Source of the DNA: Owenia fusiformis
Taxonomy: Eukaryota; Annelida; Polychaeta; Sabellida; Oweniidae
Length of the DNA: 60,000 nt
Direction of reading: 5' to 3'
Assembly (NCBI GenBank): GCA_903813345.2
Contig: CAIIXF020000012.1
Location: 23,946,184-24,006,183, forward strand
Below, one piece after another: positions 46,926 to 58,466 of this stretch (positions are counted from its first letter, which is position 1; each line of letters opens with the position of its first letter). The translations under genes and the position numbers were made by a program. The notes beneath the pieces are model-generated. The model had not been told where the DNA came from and made no database searches. It saw only the letters and a program-made list of their open reading frames with translations.

Positions 46926-49495
46926 GCATATAAGATCTCTATAACTCCTTGGCAGAGTTGAGTATAGGTCACTAGACAATACTTTAGGACTCTCAACATG
47001 TTGCGTTTGTTAGCATAACTTCACACGACGTGTCGAGTGATGTATGTTAAGTTATTAGTAAGTTGTTATTACCATCTTGTGCATTATCATAGTGAGCTAT
47101 CGGAAACTAGACTACCGTGGTGAGCCCCTCAGACAGGGTCAACCAGGCACACTCTAATATATAATCAACACCATCCTTTATTGTCTATCTGTACAATAAG
47201 AAAATTTAAATTTGAAGATTTTTTTAAATTTGTTATCTTTTTTGTAATATTATGTTTTTTTGTATTTTATTATATTATTAATTATATGATATGATGTTGG
47301 ATTCAATTTTATCAGTGAATATTGTTTTTGGGTTTGCTTCTTTCTATAAAACCACTGTCTCATGACTTTGATTACAAATAACTGTTTTTCAGTTGTACTG
47401 ATGCAATTTTTTGCAGGGTAATTTTTTATATGAGGGCAAAAATCAAACTGCCACGTAATTACATGATGCCATGAGAAGACCTATGATTACGAGCTAATCA
47501 CCAATAAACGCTAATTCTACAGCTCAGCTAAATATTAAATGGGTGAAGATTATAGTGATTTCATTTCACAAAAATTAGATGCTTGTGTTACACTGTAACA
47601 CATGATTTGAGAAAATTATCTCTCTCAAAAATGAAGAAAATCTACAAATATGTCAACAAATTGTGTCAATAACATCAAGGTAGTGTCAAATATCTAACTT
47701 TCGTGTGATTTATATCATGACAATGAAAGAATAAAAAAAACAAATAAAAATAAAAAAAATGAAAATAAACATGTTTCATTTCTTTTCTCGGAAGGGCAAA
47801 GGCCTAAATAATCTGATGATGATAACACAATCAATTGTCAATTTTCTTTATTCAATTGCTACAAAATATCATAATGCTGTTTCCATAACGCAATAAAATT
47901 GTGGGTTTGATTGTGGCCGGAGGCGTTTAGTTTCACTTGTTAAATTGGCTGTTAGAGGAACCAATGAAATATGATGTTATTACTCGACTCTGTACAATCG
48001 GTCACCAGGAAGTCGTTTTTGCCTCTCAAATGTTCATACATTGTAAAAGATTTGAATTACATGAAATTAAAATATAATTAAGATCAGCAAGCGTGATGCC
48101 ACTGATTATAACAATCTCCTAGCCTCGATGCATTAAATCTGAAAAGGTTGTGTCAGATATACCTTCCTACTTTTATTAATACTTTCAAAATCATATCAAA
48201 TACAATGGATCACAGACCTATGATTACAATCGTAACATCAAAAGGCATGAAATTTTTTTAATTTCTCAATTTTTTAGAATAGCAAATGATTTAACTCAAT
48301 CTTACATCAGGCTAGGTGTTCTCTCTCTCCCATATTTGGGTTAGCAAATAGATTGGGGATGATCAGAGATTGATGCAAGACTATGGTCCTTATATGGTGA
48401 ACCCTAATACCCCCCCCCCCACTCTTTACCACCTCACCCCTTTATTATAAACCTTATATCACAAGTGCATATCGAAAATTACCTGGTAGCGGGGTAACGC
48501 TGAGAAAATATGTGAAGTTTTCAAGTTGTTGATTAGTCTCTGCTGAACGACAAACTATCAGCTAAAATTGCCGCCACTTTATGCCACTCAAGTTGATGCA
48601 TTAATCCTGAATATCCATATAAACGTACAGTTCCTCTCCAAAATATTTACATGTGGTCATGGATTCCTACGCTTATTTCGTAATATTTGGTAGAATTATA
48701 CAATTTTATTGCATTTTGATATGATTTGTGTGTAAGCAACGTGCCTCGTCATGTTTTTTCATAAATTGTCCCTAAGTTTTATATTATTGATGGTAAATGA
48801 CTCAAATCTTGAGATGTTTAAATTGTCGATTCCCAGTAACTATCCATTTGAAGTTCTCTACTTGGAGTCTGGTAACGCACTGTGTATGTTCTTGTCGTAA
48901 TGAAAACGTTTGATTCATTAAGTCGCTATACAACTTACAGAGGTCAAGTTTATTTCAAGGTTGATCGTTGACCTTTTGGGAGCATGTATTATGTGAATGC
49001 CAAGGACATCAGAGAGTCTTAGAAAAAGTAAATATAAAAAATAGGGGACATTGAACAAGATTACATCCAAAAGCAATATTAATACCTTGTAAAATCTAGG
49101 GCTGGGAAAAATTCAATTTCATTAAATTTATTTAAACAAACATTTAATCACACAATATACTATACAATAACATGACTGATAAATACACGACTTCGAAAAC
49201 AGGCCAACTGTATAGCCTTAAATTATTTTACTTTGGTGTCCAGAACCAAGAATTTATTATTTTTCCTGGCCTAATATCTCAATCCTAAAATCCTTGAAAC
49301 ATAATTATATCTTGACGTTATCAATATCATAAGTTCAAGATATAATGCATAGACCTATATATTCACAGTCTCCCATACATATGACATACAACTTGATTTA
49401 CATCATGATTTTATTACAAATCTATACATTAACATTGAGAATATGACAACTGTACCTGACAGATCTTACATCTTGATAAAACCCTTGGAACTTAC
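46926..49495. other. Non-coding stretch with AT-rich patch and poly-C
   Basis: There is a very AT-rich part at about 47200-47290 and 11 C at 48410-48420, with GCAAGACTATGG about 40 bases before it. No supported gene. Confidence 0.4.
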
Positions 49496-49666
49496 CCATG
49501 AATAAAAACATCAACAATGATTGCAAATTTTGTAAAAATCACATCAAATCTCCCACGAAATAACACTAAATGAAACAAATATATTACCCCAATGTCTTGA
49601 TGTAAATCAGGAAATTGTATAGTTGGTCCTAATTTATCTAAGTGTAAGGATATCTGATAGACATGA
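49496..49666 (-). CDS. Weak candidate exon, 171 bp
   Basis: On the minus strand ACATTAAATGTCATTTCAG is an acceptable acceptor, 56 codons are open, and the donor CATGG/GTAAGTTCC is consensus. The peptide starts HVYQISLHLDKLGPTIQ. Its second half is rich in Phe, Ile, Val and Leu, which is what T-rich non-coding DNA gives when translated. It begins with one base and ends with two bases of split codons, so it does not join directly to the phase-0 candidates at 51966 and 37989. I rate it as more likely chance than real. Confidence 0.18.
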
Positions 49667-50136
49667 CTGAAATGACATTTAATGTAAGCGTTGGCAAGGC
49701 TCACTTCAGAGTGACTAGGCGATTAGGGGTACCACTGTCAAACATGTCAAACTTATCAAGCACTACTCAAGAAAATGGGAAAATTTTAATTTTGTTGGCG
49801 TATGTGAAGTGGAGGGATATGAAAGTGAAGTGGCATCAAGGACTACTTACAAGCAAGCCGTAGCACTCGGTAAATATCATAGAGAGTTTGTACCTTGCCG
49901 CTATTATGACTGTAGAGGATTTGGTTGCCAAGAGCTGGTCAGGCTTTTAATTCTGCATAAATAGGAGGGGTGGGGGCGTAGGCAATTGAGGGTAGTACGA
50001 GTAAGAATATATTGTACTTAGACTTCCAGGTATAACATGTAGCTCTTGTTATGTAATGTAGAGCTAGTACCTTGCTGCCATTATGACAATAAAAGATTGG
50101 GTTGTCAGATCAAGTCTCAACAGAATGAGAGGGATG

Positions 50137-50342
50137 CAGTGATCTCCCCAGGATTTTTTTTCAAGTAGGTGCAAAATTCTCATTTTCACAATTCAGACCC
50201 AAAAATTGGTCAAAAGATGCCAATTTTTCATGATTTTTCTCATTTTAAAGTACAAATGGATTTCCAGGTTGGTACAAGCCTGTTTTCAAAAAATTTCAGG
50301 TGGGTGCTGCACCCACTTGCTTTAATGCTAAGGAGATCACTG
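50137..50342 (+). mobile_element. Family A MITE, 206 bp, with 5-bp flanking repeat
   Basis: CAGTGATCTCCCCAGGATTT at the left and TAAGGAGATCACTG at the right are inverted ends. GGATG flanks both sides (50132-50136 and 50343-50347). The interior has GGTGGGTGCTGCACCCACTT, a palindrome. CAG termini with a 5-bp duplication would fit some hAT-type families, which is an inference. The open frames across it (50169-50434) are by-products. Confidence 0.85.
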
Positions 50343-50707
50343 GGATGGGTGAAGAAATAGGGTATAGCAAGAGCATCATACATCATATTTTCAGAGTCTA
50401 GTGTAGTCCAGGTCTTGCAAAGGGTTGTCAGCAATATAAAGTCAAAGATTAGGTTGGTTTGCCAGAAATGCCACCTACTGTATTACTATTATATAACTAA
50501 ATACCAGCTATAAATAAGCAAGACAATAAGAGAATTACATGTTATAGATCATGTGGTATATATTTAGGCATCAGATCAATTCTATTATGTTTTATTACAC
50601 CCTTCATGGTCAACTTTCTATATAATCTTCTTAACTATATGTACATACCCTTTAGAAAATATTATGGGTATTCAACTCACGATGAATTGATAAGCACAAC
50701 AAATATG

Positions 50708-50767
50708 TGAAGTTTGATGTTGATAATATACAGCATGGTACGAACCAGAAGTTTGATGTTGATAATG
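50708..50767 (+). repeat. Direct repeat, 19 bp, two copies
   Basis: GAAGTTTGATGTTGATAAT occurs twice about 40 bases apart. Confidence 0.85.
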
Positions 50768-50887
50768 TAAAACCTGCCTGAGTGGAACACCACTGAGACT
50801 GATTAAAAGCGTTTAGATTATCAAATGTTCAAATAATTCCAAGATATTCAGTTTAAAAAGGAGTACGGATATACAGATTTCACTGTA
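50765..50887 (+). mobile_element. Family D element
   Basis: It starts TGTAAAACCTGCCTGAGTGG, contains GGAACACC, and ends CAGATTTCACTGTA. It is shorter than the 14993 copy and partly decayed. Confidence 0.55.
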
Positions 50888-51589
50888 TCAGTCTCTTGGA
50901 ATTCCTCAACCTTGAATGTTCACAAATGAGCTACTAGCAATATTTCTGTATAGAAACTCATATTAGATTACAGGTGATAGCTGATAACAGGTGTATCACA
51001 GGTAAGGTGTCTGGACAGGTAATCTACCTGGGTATATAAAAAAATAGAAAATTCACATAAAGTATTTAACCAAAGTATCCATCCATATCTATAATATCCT
51101 TTATCAAAACATTATAGATACAAATATGTGAAACAGTATGGTACTATCATGTCATGTTTTCCTTGGCATAAAAACAAGGAATACAGTGGAAAAGGAGAGA
51201 ACATTAAACCGCATATGTGATAAATCCAGTTTTCATTAGCAATATCAGACACTATCTAATTCAAGGAAAAATCCAATAAAAAAAGGAATTTACGATATTT
51301 TCCTATGCAAGGGCAGATTGATAGTCTAGGATAAATAGAGATTATCAGAGGATAATCCACTATGGATAATGCACTACTGTGTAGTGTTCCAGACAGATTA
51401 GTAATATGTACAATAGAAGGCCAAGCAAATATGTATATATGTATCCAATATATCTAGCTGCCTATGTATCATAAACTCACTACTAGGTGTTTAGATAGAC
51501 ATATAAGGGACAGAGACATGATATTATACCCTCAGCAAGAGAACTTCATCTCCAACTCTTACAAACTTGAACCAATGAGACAATCCTAG

Positions 51590-51778
51590 CAGGCCCGTAG
51601 CCAGGGGGGGTTCAAGAGGTTCGGGCGAACCCTCCCCCCCCCTGGCCAAAATTTCTTTCAAAATCATGCAGTTTTTCACCATTCTGACTATTTTTTAATG
51701 ATTTTTTGCCAATGTGAACCCCTTCCCCTAGTTTTTTGGAAAAGTGAACCCCCTTGGAAAATTCTGGCTACGGGCCTG
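51590..51778. mobile_element. Family F element, full length, 5-bp target duplication
   Basis: A perfect 15-bp inverted terminus, CAGGCCCGTAGCCAG and CTGGCTACGGGCCTG, bounds 189 bp. CCTAG flanks both sides (51585-51589 and 51779-51783). Inside are two C/G runs around TTCGGGCGAA, which form a hairpin, and repeated GTGAACCCC motifs. CAG-type termini with 5-bp duplications fit a hAT-like origin, which is an inference. The minus-strand frame at 51688-51903 is a by-product. Confidence 0.95.
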
Positions 51779-51965
51779 CCTAGCCTGCCATTTTTAGGTA
51801 TGTAAGATAAGGGGACTGAACTGAACCCTTTGAAAAAGCAAACTTCATCTCCCCCTCTTAAAACAAGCCAATGTGTGACATACATTTGAATTCGACGAGC
51901 CAATCAGAGCATGCTATTCCTCCATCATGGCTTTTTACATAAAAGTCAAAAGGTTTTCTACTCAC

Positions 51966-52022
51966 ATTATTTTTATTTTCTGCTAAGTAGGTTCTTCCAG
52001 TCCCTGAATGTATACTACCAAC
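51966..52022 (-). CDS. Candidate 57-bp internal exon
   Basis: On the minus strand TTACTTGTAG is followed by 19 open codons, VGSIHSGTGRTYLAENKNN, and then AAT/GTGAGTAG, a consensus donor. Start and end are both in phase 0, matching the 80-codon exon 2.2 kb upstream at 54196-54435, so it is the natural next exon of that gene. The acceptor's pyrimidine tract is weak, and a frame of 19 codons is often open by chance. I do not recognise the peptide. Confidence 0.3.
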
Positions 52023-54195
52023 CTACAAGTAACAAAAAGAGACAAAATTTAGAGTTGTATTTATGGAGCATGCTCCTTGGGAGTTTATAACTTTTCAAAA
52101 GAGCTCTTCATTTTGTGGGTCTAGTCATGTATGATTTAAAACCTGACTTCTTCGATTGAGGCTAATACTGGATATAGAACTAGTGTGCTTGTGTGACGAA
52201 CTGCGCCAATTCCCAATTTTTCAATTTCAATATATTTTGGGTATTAAGTGCAAAGTGCTTTCATCCTTCGCAAGGTCTCAATTTTATCTTGTGTTCTAGC
52301 TGAAATGAAAAATAAAAATCAGTAACGCTGATTCTCAACAAATCGTATCATAAAAATACTTAATTTGTAATAGGCTTCAATATGAGATGATCCTACAATG
52401 GAACATTAGACCAGGATGCAGATTCAAATTTCATTAGTCTGTAAAAAGACAATCAAATCACACTAACACTGAGAATGATATCACTTCTCCATTGCAGAGC
52501 TCCGCATAGACATAACCCTCAATGACAAGCCAATGTATGAATTCATCATTGGGGATTGTGTTTAAAATCAACATGATTGAAAAACAGAGAAATTACCCAA
52601 AAGTCAGCTACACATATAATTGACGTCAAAGTCAATCCAAAATTCTATTTTACATAGAAGTTGCATGAATTAAAAACAGCTGGATTGACGAGTTTTATAT
52701 GTAAAAATAGGAGAAGGACAGATCGCTAATAATCTTCTAAATGAGACTTTATTTGCAGTGCAAACAGCCATTCACAGCAAATTGGATTAAGTCGAATGAG
52801 AAATATCAAATTTAGCCTAACTGGAATATTAAACGTCATATTATCGCCCGTAAAGAGTATTTTGTATACTCAAAGGGCCTCTGAAGTGCCTATGTGTGAT
52901 CACTACAACACTTTCCAGGATTAGCGGCTATTGTTTAGCGGACTTCAAGTAGCGATCGTAGGCCCGTTATTGAGATTTCAGATTATGAGCCATTTTACGG
53001 TTTTCATGATGTTTTATAAACACTTGAACTTTAATGATAAGACTCAAACAGAATGCTTAAAACTTTTATTTTGAATAAATTTGTTTTCTGAAGTATTCTA
53101 GGCTTTAGTTGTTATTCTTGAACCTAAACATTGAAAATGTTATGAGACTGAAAATCTTTAAAAATATGCTGAAAACAAAAATAACTTTTAATTTGTCATT
53201 CTCCCTTTTCAGCATGTGGAAAACATATATAATACCCGTTTGCGGCGCTACCTTTTTCTTGCGATTTATTTTCACGACAATGGATTTACTTAATTAACAT
53301 TCTGGCATGATTATCTTCAGCAGTAAAATGTTGACCATATAATAAATAAATAAATAAATAAATATAAACAATTTTGTTTTTAAATCTTGAGCTTTAAAAT
53401 GTTAATTTACAAAATGGTTGGAGAATATTAATGATGCAATTTTTGTATGAGAGTATCACATTATAATTTTGTTCTTAATGATTCCCATATTTCTCCCTCT
53501 TTACATTCAACTACTATTCTGAATTTCTCTATTTGTCTGTATATGTACTGTAATAGCGAAATGTATTTTATAATTTTCTCAGCTCCTCATTTCAAATATT
53601 CTCTTTCTCTTAATATCTCATGAAAATGGAGACAATCACGACGGTGGTTTCATCAGCAAATCATATCATTCATCAAATGGTGTTTATTAGAGATTCAAAA
53701 CTCAATTTTCTGATGGAAAAATGACCGATATGTCAAAGATATCGACAAGGGAAAGTGTATTAATAAGACTTACTCCCTATGGAACAAGATATAAATCATT
53801 TTATTGATTGGAAGATCTGAATCTGTAATCCCAGGAGCATCTACTGAATCACAAGTTATCAGTTAGACTACTCTGATTTTCAGAGATAGATTTGAATTAT
53901 ATTCTAAAGGCGTGCTGTACATTTTCATTGATTTGTAGTATTACATCAAGAACAGTATATAGAACCCCTCCCCCCATTAGCTACATTATCTAGGTGGTAT
54001 TTAAGGATGGGTTGGGGTAACAGGTTTTGAGGAAAGCCTCTCGATTTACTTCATAAAATGGTATAAGATACATGGTTTATGTATTGAAAATACTGAATGA
54101 TATCCTATGCTAAGATTTTATATGAAAGTTAGTCTAACCCGGTAGGGATTGAACCCAAGATTTCTTTAACATAAAAGAGAAAAATCATAACTTAC
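52023..54195. other. Probable intron between two candidate exons
   Basis: If the exons on either side are real, this is a 2.17-kb intron that starts GTAAGT and ends TAG on the minus strand. It holds the AAAT microsatellite at 53341 and no dispersed repeats that I recognise. Confidence 0.3.
53341..53364 (+). repeat. (AAAT)n microsatellite
   Basis: Six perfect units of a 4-base AAAT repeat, the only clean microsatellite seen. Confidence 0.95.
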
Positions 54196-54435
54196 AATAT
54201 TTTTTATATCACTATGTTGTGGGTCCCTGGGTATGTGAGGAGATATCATTGGTCCGTTTGTTATTGGTGACCTTGGTGACCTTGGTGAGTATAACCGTGG
54301 CGACAAACTCTCAATGCCTACTGGTGGTTGCAGATTTTGTAATTTTTGTAACGAGTTATTTGGAATTTTGTGTATAGTTTGTATGGATTTTTCAGCATCC
54401 TCTAATCTATTGTTGTTGATATATGTATGGTTTAA
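54196..54435 (-). CDS. Internal exon, 80 codons, unknown Ser/Pro-rich protein
   Basis: The best coding evidence in the window. On the minus strand GTTTGTGTATTTTCAG is a good acceptor, 80 codons are open, and the exon ends ATT/GTAAGTTATG, a consensus donor; both ends are in phase 0. The peptide starts LNHTYINNNRLEDAEKS, a helical, charged part that recalls but does not prove a TPR-like helix. It continues to a proline/serine/arginine-rich part (PRLYSPRSPRSPITNG) typical of a disordered linker, and ends near PRDPQHSDIKNI. The SPRSPRSP stretch coincides with a short DNA repeat (CCTTGGTGA, twice). Family and function are unknown to me. Likely downstream neighbours are the phase-0 candidates at 51966 and 37989, and a 15-base candidate microexon lies upstream at 55669. 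Confidence 0.55.
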
Positions 54436-54507
54436 CTGAAAATACACAAACAAAACATTTAATAAAACTTTGCAATACATCTGATTCCAGAATGCAACAT
54501 TCAGCCT

Positions 54508-54662
54508 GCTATTATGTCAACACCAGAAGTGGTGACATATTGTTATAGTCTCCAACTTTTTTTGGAGATGGCATTTGGTGGTTGGTGTTTGGCAGTTGGT
54601 GTTCACTATTCAGCATCTGTAACAAATGGCAAGTGGTGACAATTTGCATATTAATGCCTTGC
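54508..54662 (-). mobile_element. Family B short repeat, reverse copy, 155 bp
   Basis: The minus strand reads AAGGCATTAATATGCAAATT, TTGCCATTTGTTACAGATGC, AAAAAAAGTTGGAGACTATA, and ends TCACCACTTCTGGTGTTGAC, giving a complete copy with its terminal hairpin. It lies 73 bp upstream of the 54196 exon, inside the upstream intron of that gene if the gene is real. Confidence 0.85.
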
Positions 54663-55769
54663 TTTACCATCAGGGCACGCCTTAAGCGTCGGACAGCTGG
54701 TCATTATCGGGTTACTTTTGATACTGACCAGTTGATTTTTTCACTAGGTATAGGAAAATAACATTGCAACTGGTCAGTAATGCCTTTTTGACCAGCAGCT
54801 CTGGAATCCTTAGGGCATACACTGTTTACCATAAAATGAACACCTTAAAGTAATATTGATCAAAACTAATCAGATCTTCAAGTACTAGTCCTCTCTTGTG
54901 TGTGTTTCATATTTGAAAAGCAGCTGCAGAACAATGGTCAAGATGTAGGAAGATGACAGATTCTAACATGCACAATTTTGATTCGAAGATTGAATCACAT
55001 GCAGTTCTTCCAAATTACCATTCTTAACCAAGTCATCTATGATTCACAATTTCAATTTCACCTTACAAATACTACCAGTTTGTTTTACAAATACATGGAT
55101 GTGGAAAAAAGTCACAAAAACATAGAGAAATTGTAAAGTGAAATATCATACGAGAACTCAACAATTCTGAATATTAACAAAAAGCTCTTTGGTGACGACA
55201 AAAAAAGCTGGATAATAAACTAGATTTTAGATAATCCTTGCACAGGAAGAAAAAAACTCATTCCAAATCAGTTTCCATCAATTTTTGACAGCTGCTTCTT
55301 GGGGACTTTAAAATGATTAACTTAGTGCTGATATTTCCCACAATGCCACACAGCTCATTAACGACGAACAGATTTTGATGAGGTTGGTACCCAGGGGGCT
55401 CAGCGAACAAGGATTAATCCTTTTTAAGAACTATGACTTATACTTATAAACTATAACACCCCGAACATGAACATGAACATGTACACAGTATGTATATATC
55501 TAAATAATAATAAAATCTTGAGATATGAATCATCAGATCCCCCTAAAAATATAAAGCGATATACCAATTTCTACGATTAAATTTCCTCAGGAAACAAGAT
55601 TAAATTGCTCTCTTAGTAAGCTCTTAATTTGTAAAACAAAAGCATCATATTGGTCAGAGTTTTCTTACATTCCCAACAGACTTCTGTAAAAGGCAAACTA
55701 ACAGCCTGGAACATTGCCCAGTTGGATATTCTTGAAAACATCACTTTACAAGGGTGATTTCATACCATG
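54663..55769. other. Non-coding stretch, possible microexon
   Basis: The only point of note is a 15-base minus-strand segment at 55669-55683 between a very good acceptor (TAGTTTGCCTTTTACAG) and a consensus donor (GTAAGAAAAC); it would encode KSVGN in phase 0. A segment this short cannot be judged from sequence alone. Confidence 0.3.
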
Positions 55770-55930
55770 GCTTACTATGATGTCATAGAGACATGACACA
55801 CTGATGATGTCAAGCATCACTGATGATGTCATAGAGACATGACATATTGGTGATGTCATGGCTAACTGATGATGTCATAGAAACATGGCACACTGGTGGT
55901 GTCATGGCATTTTGGAGGCATGGCTTACAT
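55770..55930 (+). repeat. Tandem array on TGATGATGTCATAGAGACAT
   Basis: About three units of 45-60 bp contain TGATGTCATAGARACATG, with CACACTG or TATTGG following, and CATGGCTTAC/CATGGCTAAC separators. TGATGTCA, close to a CRE/ATF core, therefore occurs several times. Confidence 0.8.
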
Positions 55931-57210
55931 AAAACCATACATACAAAAGTTCTAATATTTTAGCTCAAACCTATCTTACAAAGAACTAAGACCAACTTTG
56001 ACAAAAAAGTATACTATAGGTAATGTTAGAACATGTAATTTCATGAATGGAATGAACATCAATGGAAAAAAAACATATGTTGGAATACAACACTTAACAT
56101 CAGAGAGCATGGATCAAGGACGAGTCCTACAATACTCGACATCAATTACAATTATAAATCAACAATTCAGCCAAAAAAAACATCACGAAATAGTCAATAT
56201 CATAATTCACACAAAAGCACAAAAATGTACAATTGGTGAATGTTCTAAAATTGTGTTTAAGGGGAGGCTATCTTTCAAACTAACGGCACAATCGCTCCCA
56301 AGGTACACAAACTAATGAGTCAATTCTCAGAGGTGCCTCTCAATATAAAATATTAATACAACCAGGGTTAAAAGGAGCATTTTTCATAAATGTTTATCCC
56401 GAAGGGAGTTAAGCAAGGCCATTGATCTAGGCTGTGGTTAGAATGTAAATACAAATTACAGTCTCGTGGACATGCATTATTTTTATGTATTTTTTATTTA
56501 TTAATCCCAATCTATTGATTGATCGCATATACAGGATGAATCTTTTTAAATAAAATTGTAAATAATGTGATTTATTTTCTTCTGGATTATCAAATCATAA
56601 TTAAATATCATGATGATATTTACGAAATGAATGTGTTATATAAAATCAAACAGGACTGACACATCTATAGGTATCATTTATATTTCTAACAACAAGAATG
56701 AATGAATGAAAATTACAGAATTATTGAAAGTATCTATTTTAACATGAATATAATTGAAAAATTCTTAAACAGCAACATAAAATCGCTGTTAATGAAACCC
56801 CGCAGGATAATATAAAGAGCATTTTAAATGTAAGAAAAAATTAAAAAATCACAAAATCATAAAATCACATCATGACTGAAATTCCTATTTCTTCGCATCA
56901 TTTCATACAAATCTATACTCCAAGTAGTGTTTCTAAATAGATCTACTCTCCAGACAAATGAAAGTAGCATTACATAACCTTTATTGCAATGTTATGCTTG
57001 TCAATTCCAAGGACTGTTAAAACCATTGGCTTTAATGTTATATACCCTGTGCTAATATTGGTCAGCACTCTGCCCTCTGACAAAAACACTTCATTCTGGT
57101 TTGCAAATATTTCCAGTACTTGGACCATAAATCATTAAACGTATCTATTGATATATACTAACATAGAATGTTGATATTTTTCTTAATACTGACAAGATCA
57201 AAACATACCA
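55931..57210. other. Non-coding stretch
   Basis: A 105-codon plus-strand frame (55998-56315, MTKKYTIGNVRTCN onward) is within the length expected by chance and shows no motif or splice context. Nothing else is supported. Confidence 0.35.
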
Positions 57211-57277
57211 CAGGCCCGTTAAGCCAGGGGGGATTGTTAAATGTGAATCCCCCTGGCAAAAGCTGGCTACAGGCCTG
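57211..57277. mobile_element. Family F mini-element, 67 bp, 5-bp target duplication
   Basis: CAGGCCCGTTAAGCCAGGGG at the left and GCTGGCTACAGGCCTG at the right are the family F ends with almost no interior. TACCA flanks both sides perfectly (57206-57210 and 57278-57282). It either inserted as a 67-bp unit or lost its interior afterwards. Confidence 0.9.
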
Positions 57278-57607
57278 TACCAAGACCCTTTATAGGTGTT
57301 GAACACTATATAGCCCCTTGCATTAGCTATAATACCACCCAATAAACTCATACTACATGATGAGGGCTGGTTTTTCCTTTTATTCAAAGATATTTCCTGA
57401 TGTATAGAACTCCGATATGTTTAGACCCAAGTCAACAACCATGTAAATAATGTCTAACCTTTTTAATGGAAGTTAATTATACTCTAAAACAATAGCAGAT
57501 TAGCTAATTGACGAGATTGCCTTCCCGTTACTAAATACTTTAAAACTTAAATCAATCACCGTTATAGCATCAATAAAGCTCATAAAAATACATATTTTTG
57601 TCTACAG

Positions 57608-57724
57608 TTCACACACCCTGGCCAGGAATATGGATTTCATCCAGAAGTCAATATTTTCACGATTGCACAAGTGACATTATATCTTCTATTAGAGAGACCT
57701 TTTAAACTCTTGAGCCGCTATTGA
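57608..57724 (+). CDS. Candidate plus-strand exon with in-frame stop
   Basis: Plus strand: a very good acceptor (CATATTTTTGTCTACAG) is followed by 38 open codons and TGA. The peptide starts FTHPGQEYGFHPEVNIF and ends LLLERPFKLLSRY. It could be a last coding exon. If the weak donor CAA/GTGACA at 57671 were used, it would instead be a 63-base internal exon. No polyadenylation signal could be tied to it, and it lies on the opposite strand from the other candidates. The chance of an open frame of this length is not small, and I do not recognise the peptide. Confidence 0.2.
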   Translation, partial: FTHPGQEYGFHPEVNIFTIAQVTLYLLLERPFKLLSRY

Positions 57725-58387
57725 ACACTCCACTGCGCCTGTGTAAATTTACGCTAAAACTTCCGCACCAAATGGACCAGTCAAGTGGGGACCATTATGC
57801 CGTGACACACCTTACATGGTTGCCATGACAACAAATGAAAACGAAAACATAAACTTGTTAAATTCAATGAGTCTTTAAAACAATTTAAAGTAGGTCTACC
57901 TGGCTGCACACTCATAGCAGACCCTTAAATAAAACATTCTCTTTGATTAATCAAGATACTTTGAGTACAATAAAAGTAGACCCCAAACATACTGGTTACC
58001 ATGGTAATTCTCAATAGGGGAGGTGGTGCAAAGAATGCAAAAGGGCTAATGTTTTTATCAAGTGTTTAACATGTCAAAAGTTAATGTTGTACAAAATCCT
58101 ACATGTTTTGAGATATACTGCCATTTTCCATCTTGACTCTAGCAAAGTATTCCCAGAGATGCAGTGATAGCTTACCCTTTCCACAAGTTTATGTTTTTAA
58201 AGAAGGCTTTTCCGATATTACTAGGCTCTGACGATCAAGGTTATATGGGCTCAGTGTGACAGAAGAGAGTAAAATTTCAAGCAGACAAGGTAAATATGCT
58301 AAACCGTAGTAAAATCACAAGCAATTAACAATTGTGTAATTCTCATAATCAGTCACATGGCCACTCAGATAGTAACATATGCCATTC

Positions 58388-58466
58388 TGATACTCATAGC
58401 ATCTTTCTGTTTCACCTGAAACATCTCAGGGCTGAGAAGAAATGAGATGTCATGGTTTATCATGAT
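58388..58466 (+). repeat. Family E repeat
   Basis: TTCTGATACTCATAGCATCT, CACCTGAAACATCTCAGGGC and GAGATGTCATGGTTTATCAT match the copy at 29471 almost base for base over 79 bp. Confidence 0.9.

Noticed and set aside
54137-54165. Minus-strand GGGTTCAATCCCTACCGGG, like a tRNA B box
   Set aside because: No A box at the right distance and no foldable tRNA; at most a SINE relic.
55998-56315. 105-codon plus-strand frame
   Set aside because: A few frames of this length are expected by chance in 60 kb of this AT content; no splice signal, promoter or protein motif seen.
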